A stretch of 64,000 nucleotides of DNA from Penium margaritaceum (GCA_023375785.1 SZWC01003862.1:115532-179531), one strand, 5' to 3'. Shown: positions 1-10,382, numbered from the stretch's first letter. Program-made: numbers and translations. The notes: generated by a model not told the origin, from the sequence alone.

Positions 1-830
1 AACGCCAGATCCCATCCTCCACGAGGATCTGCTCCGGTGCCTGTGCCAGCCTCGCCGAGGAAGGGGCAGAAGTCGACGACACTCTCGCGTGGCATGGCGT
101 AGTGAAGTCCTCGCATGGCCCGGGCTGCTGTCAGTACCTGTGCTGGATCTGTAGACTGGTATGGGCTGTGGTAGTAAGGCCACACTCCCTCGGAAGTGGC
201 CCACACCTGAAACAGGATCTCCCAACAGTCAAATCCATCCTCGCTGATGTACCGTGGAGGTGGTACCTCAAAGTCCTTTGGCTGCCGCTCCGTGGGGAGA
301 GCAACCGCAGGCTGAGGAGGGCGAGAGACGAGGAAAACTCCTGGAAGAGGGTGATCACCGGGGAAGTCAGGTGACGGTCGTATCGGGGATACGGGTGGAG
401 GTCGGATACCCGTCTGCAGCTAACGGAGGCGCTCCTGTAGGAGACGAATATCTCGCTCCTGGGAGTCATCCTCGAAGCCCGGCATGAATGGCTCGTCATC
501 AAGGAGGTCCGCAGGTGGTGGGGAAACCACACCAGGAGGTGAAGCAAGCGGAGCACCTGTCACGGGCACCTGAGCCGAGTGCTGGGTGGAGGCCGCAACG
601 CCAGCAGCTCCCTCAGAAATCCGCGAAGGAGCCGTGGACTGAGCGCGCAGGAGCTCACTCAGCGTGCGGATCGCGTCAGTGTGCTCTCGCTGCAGACGAC
701 GCATCTCCTCCTACTGGCTGCGCAGGTCCTCAATGGCCTGCGAGCGAGGGCTCAATACCCCTGAAGAAGAGGAGGAGGGATCACCTGGTCCCTTGTCCTT
801 GTCGTCGGGCGAACTCATGTCGCCGCTCAT
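1..830 (-). pseudogene. Copia-A gag segment
   Basis: This is the N-terminal part of the structural (gag) protein of Copia-A. It opens with an acidic, Ser/Pro-rich stretch and continues into a domain that lines up with the gag of Copia-H at 61533-62900. The start was placed at 830 because the same opening context recurs in Copia-E (42114). It is cut by the window edge. No nucleic-acid-binding knuckle lies in the visible part. Treated as a fossil gag. Confidence 0.7.
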
Positions 831-939
831 TACGGGACGACAGGTCAAATTTGCCGGATTTCAAAACCGTATGCGTTTCTCGGGGAGTTGAAACGCTGGC
901 AACCTTTGACTTTCCGGGTGAAAATTTGGCTAAGTGTAA

Positions 940-1014
940 TGCTGACGTCAGCAAGTGGTTGCTGACGTCAGCACGAGCTGATGACGTCAGCAATCAACAA
1001 TGCTGATGTCAGCT
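940..1014. promoter_or_regulatory. Array of four TGACGTCA-type palindromes in the Copia-A leader
   Basis: Two perfect TGCTGACGTCAGCA palindromes (940-953, 960-973) are followed by two near copies (about 979-992 and 1001-1014). The starts are about 20 bp apart. TGACGTCA is the core bound by bZIP factors (CRE, plant TGA/ASF-1 type sites). Occupation by a host bZIP protein is inference. Confidence 0.6.
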
Positions 1015-1069
1015 CATTCCCTTCCTTTTTCTTTTTTTTGTCACGGTTCTGCCGCTGCTCGGTGGCGCG

Positions 1070-1640
1070 TTGCAGCTCCGTAGAAGCTACACAGCAACTT
1101 CCGCCCAGCTACTGCTACAGCTGTGCTGTCAGCTGCAGCAGCAGCTGCGTAGCTGCGTGTGCAGCGGTGGCAGCAGCGGCTGCGCTGCTGCGCGCGGCGG
1201 CTGCTGCTGCGTGCTGCGGCTAATGCTGGCTGCCGCCGCCGCGCGCTGCTGCTGGCTGCCGCCGCCGCGCGCTCCTACTGCTGCCACTACTGCGCTGCTG
1301 CTGCCGCCGCGGGTGCCGTTGTTGTTGCTATGCCGCTGCCGCTGCTGCGCTACTGCTGCCAACGCTGCTGCTGCGCTGCTGCTGCCGCCGCTGCTGCCAC
1401 GCTGCTGCGGCGGCCGCTGCTGCTGCGCTGCTACTGTGCTGCTACCGCCGCCACCTCTGCTGCTGCTGCGCTGCTGCTGCGCTGCTGCCGCCGCCGCCTC
1501 TGCTGCTGCTGCTCTGCTGCTGTGGCTGTGGGGGGGCGGCTGCAGGCACCGCAGCCGCCACACACCTCTGCGTGGTGGTACACGCCGCTGCTGCTACCTC
1601 AGCTGCTGCGATCTCACGTGATGGGTGGAGTACGTGGACG
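1070..1640. repeat. GCT/GCC triplet-rich leader of Copia-A
   Basis: Low-complexity DNA made largely of GCT, GCC and TGC triplets with little regular periodicity beyond three. It lies between the primer-binding site and gag. It yields long Ala/Cys/Leu-rich open frames on both strands, which I regard as composition artefacts. The same kind of leader occurs in Copia-B, Copia-D and Copia-H. Confidence 0.75.
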
Positions 1641-1748
1641 GCGACCGGTCGTCTCCAACGGGTCCCAGAAGCTCTGCTGCAGCGGTGACTCTCACTACTA
1701 TTGCTCTTTTGCGTCTGTGCTGCACAGCTCAGTGAGAAATGTCTCACT

Positions 1749-1760
1749 GCTCTGATACCA
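1749..1760 (-). other. Primer-binding site of Copia-A (initiator Met tRNA)
   Basis: On the minus strand this reads TGGTATCAGAGC, complementary to the 3' end of initiator-methionine tRNA, directly after an LTR ending in CA. This is the standard minus-strand priming site of Copia elements and fixes the inner edge of the 5' LTR at 1761. Confidence 0.9.
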
Positions 1761-2690
1761 TGAGAAAGTGCGTAGAAGCTTCCTAGCAGCACAGCCATTG
1801 ACCGGGCGTTAGTGCCTGGTCAGACGGTGACGACAGTCACAGGTCGTACACACAACGGCAAAGGTTTGGCTAGGAGACACAAGACACAGTGTCAAAATGC
1901 TTCAATATAGCATATGCAGATAGAAATGACAACTGACAGGTCCGGGGCATAAATACCTGCCGCGGCGCACGGCGGGTGTCGCACGCGACAGTCCAAGAGC
2001 TGTCCTAAAACCGGCCCAAAACCACTGTTTTGGCCGTAACTCTGCGCACACATGTCAGAATCCTACGCTGTCTGAACCTAGACGTGCAGAATCAAAAGAA
2101 GGACACAGCGACTGGTCACATGCATGCATCCATGGACTGAAAGCGAGTATACAATGCAAAAACATGCAAATGNAGACACAGTGTCAGAATGCTTCAATAT
2201 AGCATATGCAGATAGAAATGACAACTGACAGGTCCGGGGCATAAATACCTGCCGCGGCGCACGGCGGGTGTCGCACGCGACAGTCCAAGAGCTGTCCTAA
2301 AACCGGCCCAAAACCACTGTTTTGGCCGTAACTCTGCGCACACATGTCAGAATCCTACGCTGTCTGAACCTAGACGTGCAGAATCAAAAGAAGGACACAG
2401 CGACTGGTCACATGCATGCATCCATGGACTGAAAGCGAGTATACAATGCAAAAACATGCAAATGGGCCTCATGCCCAGTCCGTCGAAAGGCGCTTGCAAG
2501 ACGTAGAAGGCACAACAAGGAGTCCCGGTGACATCTGGGGCTCTGGAACAGTGGTCGGTCAGCTCCAGGCGGGTAGTCCGCCGCCTGTCGTTGCGCTGGT
2601 GTCACCAGGGCCGCCTGGTTCAGGGATCTACACGAGTATGGACACGGCCGAGTGGTCACAGTAAACTGTAGAGGAACGGCACAAAGCACA
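1761..2690 (-). repeat. 5' LTR of Copia-A (length inflated by assembly)
   Basis: The inner edge is set by the primer-binding site. The outer edge near 2690 is set by alignment with the Copia-H LTR (60281-60634) and by the TG start on the minus strand. About 291 bp (1882-2172) are repeated at 2174-2464 across a single N, so the true length is probably near 640 bp. It shares with the Copia-H LTR an ATTTGCAT octamer-like motif and the flanking sequence, but holds about 280 bp that Copia-H lacks. Confidence 0.7.
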
Positions 2691-2735
2691 ACACTGGCCG
2701 TCCTGCCGGTTGGCAGGTAACCGACCGGTGGTAGT
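2691..2735 (-). repeat. Probable fragment of a Gypsy LTR left of Copia-B
   Basis: A short CCGG-rich piece between Copia-A and Copia-B. With Copia-B removed, its right end continues into 10383-10492 in the same way as the uninterrupted Gypsy-1 5' LTR (around 17970). It is therefore probably the remaining left part of the Gypsy-1 3' LTR, with Copia-A inserted into or abutting it as well. Confidence 0.5.
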
Positions 2736-3560
2736 TGGAAGTTTCTAGAGCGCATGTTGAGGCAGTAGGGTTGTTGATGCAGCGTGCAGGCTTCCACGTC
2801 CCCTCAGCCTGCTGCTCTAGAGTTTAAGTCCGAGTGCTCTGGGTTTGTTACTCACAAGTGCGCGCGGTAGTGTTGGCACCAAAAAGCAGGTAAAAACTGG
2901 AAGTGACTGATTGGGAATGAAAGTTAAGACACAATGGGAGACCCCTCCAAAATGTAACTACCCTCCAGCTCTGTAGAACTTGTTACTCAACTAACGAGGC
3001 AATTAGAAAAAGGACCATTTTCTTGCATGGAGGGTTTTCTTGATGAGCCGTGCCAGATGGCCTACAACCCAAAACCCAAGCGTCGTCCGTTTTCCCTGAA
3101 AACTAGACCATACCATAACACCGACGCGATGAACGTAGTCGTGTGGTCAAAAACAGCTTGAAAAATAGCACCGAGAAGTTCTAGCTACCTGAACTCGGGT
3201 AGTGCCTACGACAATCCATGGTTCCAAGCAGTGCCATGCTAACATGATACTTGGACCCTAAGCAAAGCATGAAGCTACAGACACAATGGTACAGTTAGAT
3301 CCAGCGCTCGACGTATGGTGACGGCATTTGCAATGGCAGTGACCGCCAGTGGCCCGACCACCTAGGAGGCATAACGATGGAGCTGAGTGCGTCGCCGCAC
3401 GGAGGAGGCTTCATTGAACTACGAGTAGGCCTTGGCGTGCGTCGGCTCCACCGGAGGACACTCCAGCAGCATCCAGTCTCGCCGTCAGTCATCTCAACAT
3501 CGATGTTCACAAGTCGGGAGGAAACAACAGAGCACAATGAGAGATACCAAAAAACCAACA
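2736..3560 (-). repeat. 3' LTR of Copia-B
   Basis: 825 bp that align over their whole length with 9551-10382. On the minus strand it starts TGTTGG, preceded by a short purine-rich tract (polypurine-tract-like). The boundary at 2736 comes from the alignment of the two copies and the adjoining GTAG. Confidence 0.8.
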
Positions 3561-3572
3561 TTCCCCAATGTC

Positions 3573-5165
3573 TCATAGGTGCAGTGCACATGGGCGGGCA
3601 ACGACACTTTCAATAAAAAGACTCCCACAGGGAACACAAAGATGAAGGCCAGGACAAAGGGTGCAGCTCACGGCCGTACGCCAACCGAACTTATAGCCTT
3701 CTTGAACGAGTCGCACTTTTGTGCCTTGGTCAAGCACTGAGCCAGCTACTATGCTGTCACAACCCACACAATGCAGTCTGCCGTCATCCAACAACGAACG
3801 CTCATAGTGATACTCAATATCGATGTGCTTTGTGCATGTGCTATGCATGCCGTCATTGTCGGCGATGGCCATGGCACTCTCATTGTCACAATGCAACGAA
3901 ATGGATGCGACAGACTGGCACAACTCGGACAACAAAGGATGCAACCACACGCTCTCACATGCGCCTGAGCCAAGGGCTATGTACTCAGCCTTAGCAGTGC
4001 TGCGTGCAATGCACCCCTGCTTGCCACTTTGCCGGGGCACAACCGTGCCGCCAATCAGAAAGATCCAACCTGTGCGGCTCTTAACATCCGGACTGTGGGC
4101 CAAATCACTGTCCATGTAGTCCACTACAACATCGGACAACTGTCGGCGGAACATAAGACCTCGCCGCAGAGTCGAGACAACATAGCGTAGTACTCGAATC
4201 GCAGCTTTGAAGTGGAGGTGACGCGGCTCCTGAGAGAACTGAGCCAGGAGGTTGACGTCAAACGCGACGTCTGGACTCGTCGTCCTAACCAAAAACATTA
4301 GTGACCGGATGACTCGCAGATATGTGGTCACGTCAACTAGCTTCCCCACAATGGCTGGGTCTGAGTTCTTTAGCTTCACCTCACCATCAGGTGACACGGA
4401 TGAGGATGCGCTGAGCACAAGGGGTAGGTCATCGGCAAAGAGAGTGGACAGAGTCTGTACATAGGTGACGTGATGGACGTGCAGGATGCCACGGGAGCGA
4501 TCATGCTCGATCTCCATGCCCAAGACGACTCAAGGAGACCGGAGATCCTTCATCTCGTAGGCGATGTGCAGCAAGTCCTTGACACGCTGGATGGCAGCCA
4601 CATCTAGCAACGCGATGAGGAGATCGTCGACGTAGACGAGGACGACAATGAAGGTCTGGCCTCGCAGGGTGATGAACAGTGTGGGGTCAACATTACTGCG
4701 TAGGAGGCCGCTACAGAGGAGCGTGGGGCTAATCTCCTTGTTCCAGCACCAAGGCAAGTGCTTCATGCCATAGAGGGCTTTCCTCAACCGCCAAACCTTC
4801 TCGATGCCGTCATCAAAGCCGGGAGGCTGTACCATGTAGAGCTCCTCACCCTCCCGCAAGCCATGGAGGAAACCATTGCTCACGTCCGTGTGATGCAACT
4901 CCCACCTGTGCTTGGCAACCAGGCTGAAGAGCGCCCAGCTAGTGGAGAATCGGCGAACTGGGGTGAAGATCTGGTCGTAATCAACCCCAGGGACTTGAGC
5001 AAACCCCTTAGCTGTGAGGCGGGCCTTATACTTGTGCAAGGACCCGTCCGGCTTCCATTTGGGCCAGAAGACACATTTGGTGCCAATGACCTTCCGACAT
5101 GGAGGGGGATCAACGAGGTCATACACGTGGTGCTGCCGGATAGCAGCAAGCTCGTCGGCGCACAC
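3573..5165 (-). pseudogene. Copia-B reverse transcriptase and RNase H segment
   Basis: The sense strand codes for the Copia RT signature YVDDLL near 4620-4640, preceded by the LxxxDVSNGFLHG and KALYGMK blocks. It is followed by an RNase H domain (YxDSDxA, SGKQ, STAKAEYIAL, SLHCDNESAMAIADN, KHIDIEYHY) that ends near the 3' LTR. In a live element RT copies the genomic RNA and RNase H removes it. Fossil, with several breaks. Confidence 0.85.
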
Positions 5166-5195
5166 AGCATTCCAATATGCGGCCTCAGGGGAGGC

Positions 5196-6344
5196 TCAAG
5201 TCTCGCGAAGGGTGGCTGGGTCCTCCGGGTGTGTCGTGGAGCGGACTGCAAGGGCGTGTGCATCTCGGGCTCTAGGTGGGATGCGTGTGAGTACAGCTGT
5301 GACTGCATGCCAATGCTCCTGATGGAGCATGATGTAGCCCAATGCAGAGCCCGGGTGGAGGTTTGCTATGATGGGTGAAGTGGTTAGGCCGAGGGCCTTG
5401 GTGCCGGGGTCCCCACTCACTGTCATAGGATTGGGGGAGTCACGTGGGACGACGGGGGGCAAAGGCTCCACAGTGCATGGTATGGCGATCCTTGCAGTCA
5501 CAAACAGCCTGGGTCGGAGGCTCTTGCCTAAGCCATGCGTGTAGTGCGGTAGAGCAGTAGATGGCACCGAGTCAAAGGTGCTGGCGAGGACAGACAAAAC
5601 TGCTGGTACGAAGGGACAAGCGGACGCAGACGGGTCTGCCGGGCCGGAAGGACCAACAAACGCATACGATGTTGCCGGCCTGGAAGGACCAGCAGACGCG
5701 GACGGGGCTGCCGGTGCGGAGGGGCCAGCAGACTCGATTGGGACTACCGGCCCGGAGGGACAAATGGACGCGACTGGAGGTGCCGACCCGGAGGGACCAA
5801 CGGACGCGACTGGAGCTGTCGGTCCGGAGGGACCATTGGATGCGGACGGGTTTGCCGGCATGGAGGGGTCAGCGGACGCGACGAGGGTGCCGGCCCGGAG
5901 GGACCAGCAGACACGGTTGGAGCTGCCAGCCCAGAGGGACCAATGGATGCGGACGGGTCTGCTGGTGCGGAGGGGCCGGCTAACGTGACTGGGGCTTTTG
6001 GCCAACGCGACTGGGGCTGCCGGCCGGGAGGGACCATGTGATGTGTCGCCCAAAAGCGGAAGGACGGGGAACGGACTCACCACTCCCCTTCGTGACAAGA
6101 GGGACATCGACGAGTCATAGTGAACAACGTCGCGAGGAAAGAGCTCCTCAAAGAAGAGGGCATTGTGGGAGTTGATGATGCAGTGTCTGGAGGGATCCCA
6201 CAAGCGCCAGGCTATGGACTGATGGGAGACGCCAAAGAAGGTGCAAAGACGCCCACGGGGGCCGAGCTTGCTGCCCTGTTGTAGGCCGGGCATCAACACA
6301 ATGGCCACGTAGCCCCAGACAAAGAGCTGGGCGGAGGTCAACAC
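5196..6344 (-). pseudogene. Copia-B integrase-RT linker with collagen-like repeats
   Basis: The stretch between integrase and RT codes on the sense strand for the Copia 'VWGYVAIVLMPG' type integrase C-terminal motif, then a Pro/Ser/Ala-rich region built from 12-residue units of the type xPxASxGPSGPx, and then the region leading into RT. Such linkers are poorly conserved in Copia elements. The tandem structure is described under its own entry. Confidence 0.65.
5602..6035. repeat. 36-bp coding minisatellite in Copia-B
   Basis: About twelve diverged units of 36 bp (12 codons), each resembling GCCGGCCCGGAGGGACCA plus an 18-bp variable half. The period is a multiple of three, so the repeats do not disturb the frame of the linker. 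They encode a GPSG-rich, collagen-like peptide on the sense strand. Confidence 0.75.
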
Positions 6345-7430
6345 GCTGGCGGCACTAGGGGTGGTACGGCGTAGACTGGCGCGGAAGAGATCCGCGGGGA
6401 ATCCGATTCCAAAACCACGTCATGTAGGCCATGGCTTCAAAGTAGAAGCCATTGGAGAGGCCGGACTCGACTCGCATGGTGCGGACGCCGTCAGCCATGG
6501 TGCGGTCCCACTGCTCAGATACGCCGCTCTCGGCCGGTGTGTAAGGTGCCAACATCTCGTGGTGGTTTATGCGGGAGGCAAGAAAGGTCGTGGTCTCTCC
6601 TGTGTACTCACCACCGCAATCGGAGCAAAAGCAATGGAGAGGCCGACCGCCTCTCCGTTGGGCTCCGCACGGACAAGCCAACCCCAAATGGTCGGAGCGA
6701 CATCGATCTTCTGCCGAAGGTAGAAGACCTAGTGGTAGCGAGCGTAGTCGTCAGTGAGGGTGAGGACATAGCGGCCATTCTTCTCGATGGACTCGATAGG
6801 GAGAGGATCCATGACATTGGAATGGACGAGGTCCAGAGAGGCGGATGCACATGACAATGATTGAGGGTAGGTGGACTTATGCATCTTGCCCTAAGCGCAA
6901 TCGATGCACTCTGTGGGGTACGACCAGGGGAAGGAGTCTGGGTCTAGACCCTTGGCCGGTTAGGTGCAAAGCATGCTGTTGACGGCCATAGAGTGGATGT
7001 AGAAAAGGTGGCGGTACAAGAGACGTGTGTGCTCCAATGAGAGTGTGTAGGTGACAAAGACATGGTTTGTCGGGGCAGATGGGGAGGGGATGGAGTGAGG
7101 GGAGGACAGACGAGGTACGTACCACAGGTTGCCACGAGTGGTGGCGTGCAGAATGACAAGACCAGACGGACGTGACAACACAGTGCCAACGCCACATGAG
7201 TGCAGACCGTCCGTGCTCATGTGGTCAAGGACAGTGACAGACAGAAGTGTGAGCTCAAGACCTGGGATGAAGAGGACGTTGGTCATGAAGACATCACCGA
7301 CTAGACTACGAAAACGAACGACGCAGATGCCGCGGACAGATAACACCTGTCCGGAGCCTGTTCGGACATCAGACACATCGCCAATAGGACCAAGCACACT
7401 GAAGGCCTCACGGGAGGCATTCATGTGACG
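6345..7430 (-). pseudogene. Copia-B integrase and protease-end segment
   Basis: Sense-strand translation gives integrase core blocks (SDCGGEYTG, HHEMLAPYTPAESGVSEQWDRT, MAYMTWFWNRIPRG). Upstream of them are the protease C-terminal and GAG-pre-integrase blocks (VRTGSGQVLSV, VLFIPGLELTLLSV). The order protease, integrase, RT is diagnostic of Copia as opposed to Gypsy. Fossil with several breaks. Confidence 0.75.
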
Positions 7431-8220
7431 CGTGGTCCCGGAGTGGATGATTCAAGTCTCGGCAGGGTCCTGGATCGGAGTCGCCAAATCACTAACAATC
7501 ACATGGTAACAAGCAAGAGACGTGGATGAGGTGGATGGTGGCAAAAACCAAGACAACCAATCATCATGTCACGCGACATCATCATGTAGAGGGACAGAGA
7601 GCACGGGAGACGACGAGGTTGACGAAGAAGTAGGACATGACCGCGGCTCAGTTCCAGTCATGCAGGACAAAGTAGACGGACAGGAGGTGACGCAACTCGC
7701 ACCTCCTTACAGGATAGGGTGAGGCAAGCCGAGCTGGAGCGCGATGAACTCCTACAGCTGTCGCTCATGGGTGGACGATCCGAGAGTGTAGACAGAGTGC
7801 AGAGTGACAGCGTTGGATCTCGAATAGAAGGAAGGCTTCACCGGAGGTCCCGATGGTTGCCGATGATACTGCTATGGAGCTCGCGACAACAAGACCAGTG
7901 TGGTTGTCGAAGGAGTGGAGCTGCTAGACGGGTTGGAGGTGACTGGGCTAGCAAGAGAGACAAAGGCAGAGGCAAGACGGTGCTCACGCTTGTGACATAT
8001 GATGGCGATGATGCGCACCTCATCCGTCGCTAACGGGCACGTGTACCACCCGTGTCTTGCCTAGCCACAAATGTGGCAGACTGAGTTACCTCCACTAGAC
8101 CTGGTCTGCTGCTTCTGCTGCAGCTGTTGCAAGAAAGGAGGCCTGGGTATCTCTACAACAAAGGAGGACCCCTCCCCACTTCGGCTTTCATCCATGGTGG
8201 GTTATGTTGCTCCTTTTTTT
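7431..8220 (-). pseudogene. Copia-B gag remnant
   Basis: A short decayed region between the leader and protease. Around 7600-7760 the sense strand resembles the gag-protease junction of Copia-H (Leu-rich block followed by QGGAS). The rest is hard to align, and the segment is much shorter than the gag of Copia-A and Copia-H. Confidence 0.45.
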
Positions 8221-8227
8221 TGGTGCT

Positions 8228-8389
8228 ACTGATGTCAGTAGTGACGTCAGCATATGATGGTTGACGTTAACAGCTACTGCCGGTTATCTGCGGGGTTGCT
8301 GTTGTAGAATTTCTTCCTTTATTTTTTGTTGATGGCGTCAGTAGTGACGTCAGTAGTGATTTCAATTAAGGACTGCTGACGTCAGTAGT
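8228..8389. promoter_or_regulatory. Cluster of TGACGTCA-type palindromes in the Copia-B leader
   Basis: GTGACGTCAGCA near 8241-8252, AGTGACGTCAGTA near 8344-8356 and CTGCTGACGTCAGTAG near 8373-8388, with weaker variants near 8228-8240, 8262-8272 and 8332-8342. The position, between gag and the GCT-rich leader, matches Copia-A. Confidence 0.5.
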
Positions 8390-8429
8390 GGCTATTGCTA
8401 TAGCCATTACTGAGTGAGCTTTAGGAAAG

Positions 8430-9245
8430 CTGATGTTGCTATTGAAGCTGTTGTTGTTGTCGCTACTCCAATTGCTGCTCCTGTTGTTTCACTATTGCTG
8501 CAACAGCTGCTGCTGTTGTTGCTGCTACTACAGCTGTTGGTGCAGTAGCGGTTGCTACTACTGTTGTAGTTGCTGCTGCTGCTACGCCTTCTATTCTAGC
8601 AATATCTATTATGGCTTGTACTCTTGCTGCTAAGCTATTGCTTGCTGCTGCAACTGTTGTGGCTGCTACAACACTTGTGGTGGTGGCTGTAGTCGTTGTA
8701 GGACGTCTTGCGGGATGAGGCATTTTTTTTGTTTCCTTTTTTTCCCTTTTTTGTTTTTCATAATAAGCTCGTTGCTCGCTATGGGCAGCGAGCAATGAGC
8801 AGCAAGCTCGCTACTCGTAGCGAGCAGCGAGCAACGAGCTTGCTACTTGTAGCTCGCTGTCCGCAACGAGTAGCTACAGCTACTGGTGCTGCTGGCTGCT
8901 GTTACAACGGTTGTTGCTGGCTGCTGCTGGCTGCTACCGGCTGCTGCTCGCTGCTGTTGCTGCTGTAGCTGGCTATTGCTACTACTCGGTGCTGCTGCTG
9001 TTGTAGCCAGTTGCTGGTGCTCCTTGCTTTTGCTTCTATTGCACGTTGTTGCTGCTGCTGTTATTGCTGCGAGTTGTTGCTACCGGCGGCTATTGTTGCT
9101 TGCTGCTGCTGTTGCAAGCTGCTACAAGCTGCTAATACTACTGGCTGCTGCTGTTACGCATAGCTACTACTGACTACTCCTACCACTGCTCGCTGTTGCT
9201 GCAAGCTGCTGATGCTACTGTAAGTAGGTGCTGCTGCTTGCTGCT
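8430..9245. repeat. GCT/TGC-rich leader of Copia-B with nested inverted repeats
   Basis: Low-complexity DNA dominated by CTG/GCT/TTG triplets. It contains a perfect 16-bp inverted repeat (8765-8780 with 8826-8841). Inside it lies a second perfect one, GCTCGCTAC / GTAGCGAGC (8806-8814 and 8817-8825). Open frames here are Cys/Leu-rich artefacts. Confidence 0.7.
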
Positions 9246-9537
9246 GCCGGTCACTACACTTGGGTGATGTCGCCGCATGCGTCGTCGCCAGCAGGTGTCT
9301 GACGCGGCCTATTGCTCACCTCCTCGTGTCATGCATGAGGGTTAGCGCTACTGGAAAATCCGACAGCATCTCCCCTGGCCCGGTGGTCGTGGGAAGAAAT
9401 CCAACGCCGCCACCAAGCGGGTCAATGCTACCAAAGAAAATCTGACAACAACTCCCCTACAGTGGCGCATATGGGGATCCGCCGACGTAGTCAGACACCT
9501 ATGCGCCAATTGTCTGGTGCTCCTGCTACACTGTGGC

Positions 9538-9550
9538 TCTGATACCAAGC
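9538..9550 (-). other. Primer-binding site of Copia-B (initiator Met tRNA)
   Basis: The minus strand reads TGGTATCAGAGCC next to the inner end of the right LTR, complementary to the 3' end of initiator-methionine tRNA. A few spacer bases may separate it from the LTR. Confidence 0.85.
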
Positions 9551-10382
9551 TGGAAACTGGTAGAGCACTGGTTGGGGCACTAGCATTGTTAATTTAGCAT
9601 GCGGGCTTCCACGGTCGTTGCTTAGTCTGTTGCCTCCTCAGTCTGCCGCTCAAGAGTATGAGTGCTCTGGGTTTGTTACTCAGAAGTGCGTGCAATAGTG
9701 TTAGCGCTAGAAAGTTGCTGAAAACTAAAATTGACTGATTAGGAATGAAGAATGAGACACAATGAGAGACCCCTCCAGGTTCTAGCTCCCTCCTAGCTCT
9801 GTAGAGCTTGTTACTCAACTAACAAGCCAATCAGAAAAAAGAACCATTTTTTGGCAGGCACGGTTTTCTTGGTGAACCCTGCCTTATAGCCGACAGCCCA
9901 AAACCCGGGCATTGTCCGTTTTGCTTGAAAATTGGACCATACCATAACATTGACGTTGCGAATGTGGTCGTGTAGTGAGAAAAAACTAGAAATAAAAAGC
10001 AGCAAGGTGTTATGGCTGCCCAAACTTGGGTAATGTAAACGATAGTCCATGGTGCCATGCTAACATGAGACTTGGACCCTATATAAAGCATGACGGTGCA
10101 GATGCAATGGTACAGTTAGATCCCACACTGGGCATATACAGACAGCATTTGCAGTGAAAGTGGCCGCTCGGTGGCCCGGCCGCTGAGGAGGCCTGCCGAT
10201 GTAGGTGAGCACATTGCGGCACGGAGGAGGCTCCAGCGAATTGCGAGTAGGCCTTTGCGTGCGTCGGCTCCACCGGACGACACTCAAGCAGTGTTGAGTC
10301 TTGCCATCAGTCATTTGCACGCCGACTTACACAAGTCGGGAAGATAGAACATTGTACAATGAGAGATGCAAAAAGACCAACA
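9551..10382 (-). repeat. 5' LTR of Copia-B
   Basis: 832 bp, aligned end to end with 2736-3560. It starts TGTTGG on the minus strand and is flanked outside by GTAG, repeated on the other side of the element. Identity to the 3' LTR is roughly 75-80% by eye, so the pair is old. Confidence 0.8.

Larger units (their letters stand above)
1..2690 (-). mobile_element. Copia-A: 5' portion of a Ty1/Copia LTR retrotransposon
   Basis: Reading right to left, the window holds the 5' LTR (1761-2690), a primer-binding site, a long leader and the start of gag, which runs off the left edge. The gag resembles that of Copia-E and Copia-H in this window (same opening residues, same RLLQERLR-like motif, same FxYWxILFQV-like stretch). 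The pol part lies outside the window. The LTR is artificially lengthened by a contig join at 2173. The visible part looks moderately decayed; total state and age cannot be judged because the 3' LTR is not visible. Confidence 0.85.
2736..10382 (-). mobile_element. Copia-B: old full-length Ty1/Copia element
   Basis: Both LTRs (2736-3560 and 9551-10382) flank an internal region with, in sense order, primer-binding site, GCT-rich leader, short gag remnant, protease, integrase, a proline-rich linker, reverse transcriptase and RNase H. GTAG lies on both outer sides as a likely target-site duplication. Removing the element restores continuity of a Gypsy LTR, which supports the boundaries. The LTRs are only about three-quarters identical by eye, so the insertion is old. 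It is clearly broken, with more than ten breaks. Confidence 0.9.

Noticed and set aside
981-1755. Long Ala/Cys/Leu-rich open frames on both strands
   Set aside because: They arise from the GCT-rich leader of Copia-A. Several frames on both strands are open at once, the mark of triplet composition and not of a gene.
4758-5378. 206-codon plus-strand open frame
   Set aside because: It is antisense to the Copia-B reverse transcriptase and linker; the RT motifs on the other strand explain the region.
5561-5988. Plus-strand collagen-like open frames
   Set aside because: They are the complementary reading of the 36-bp minisatellite in the Copia-B linker. The element's own strand is minus.
8433-9173. 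Leu/Cys-rich open frames
   Set aside because: Same composition effect in the Copia-B leader.
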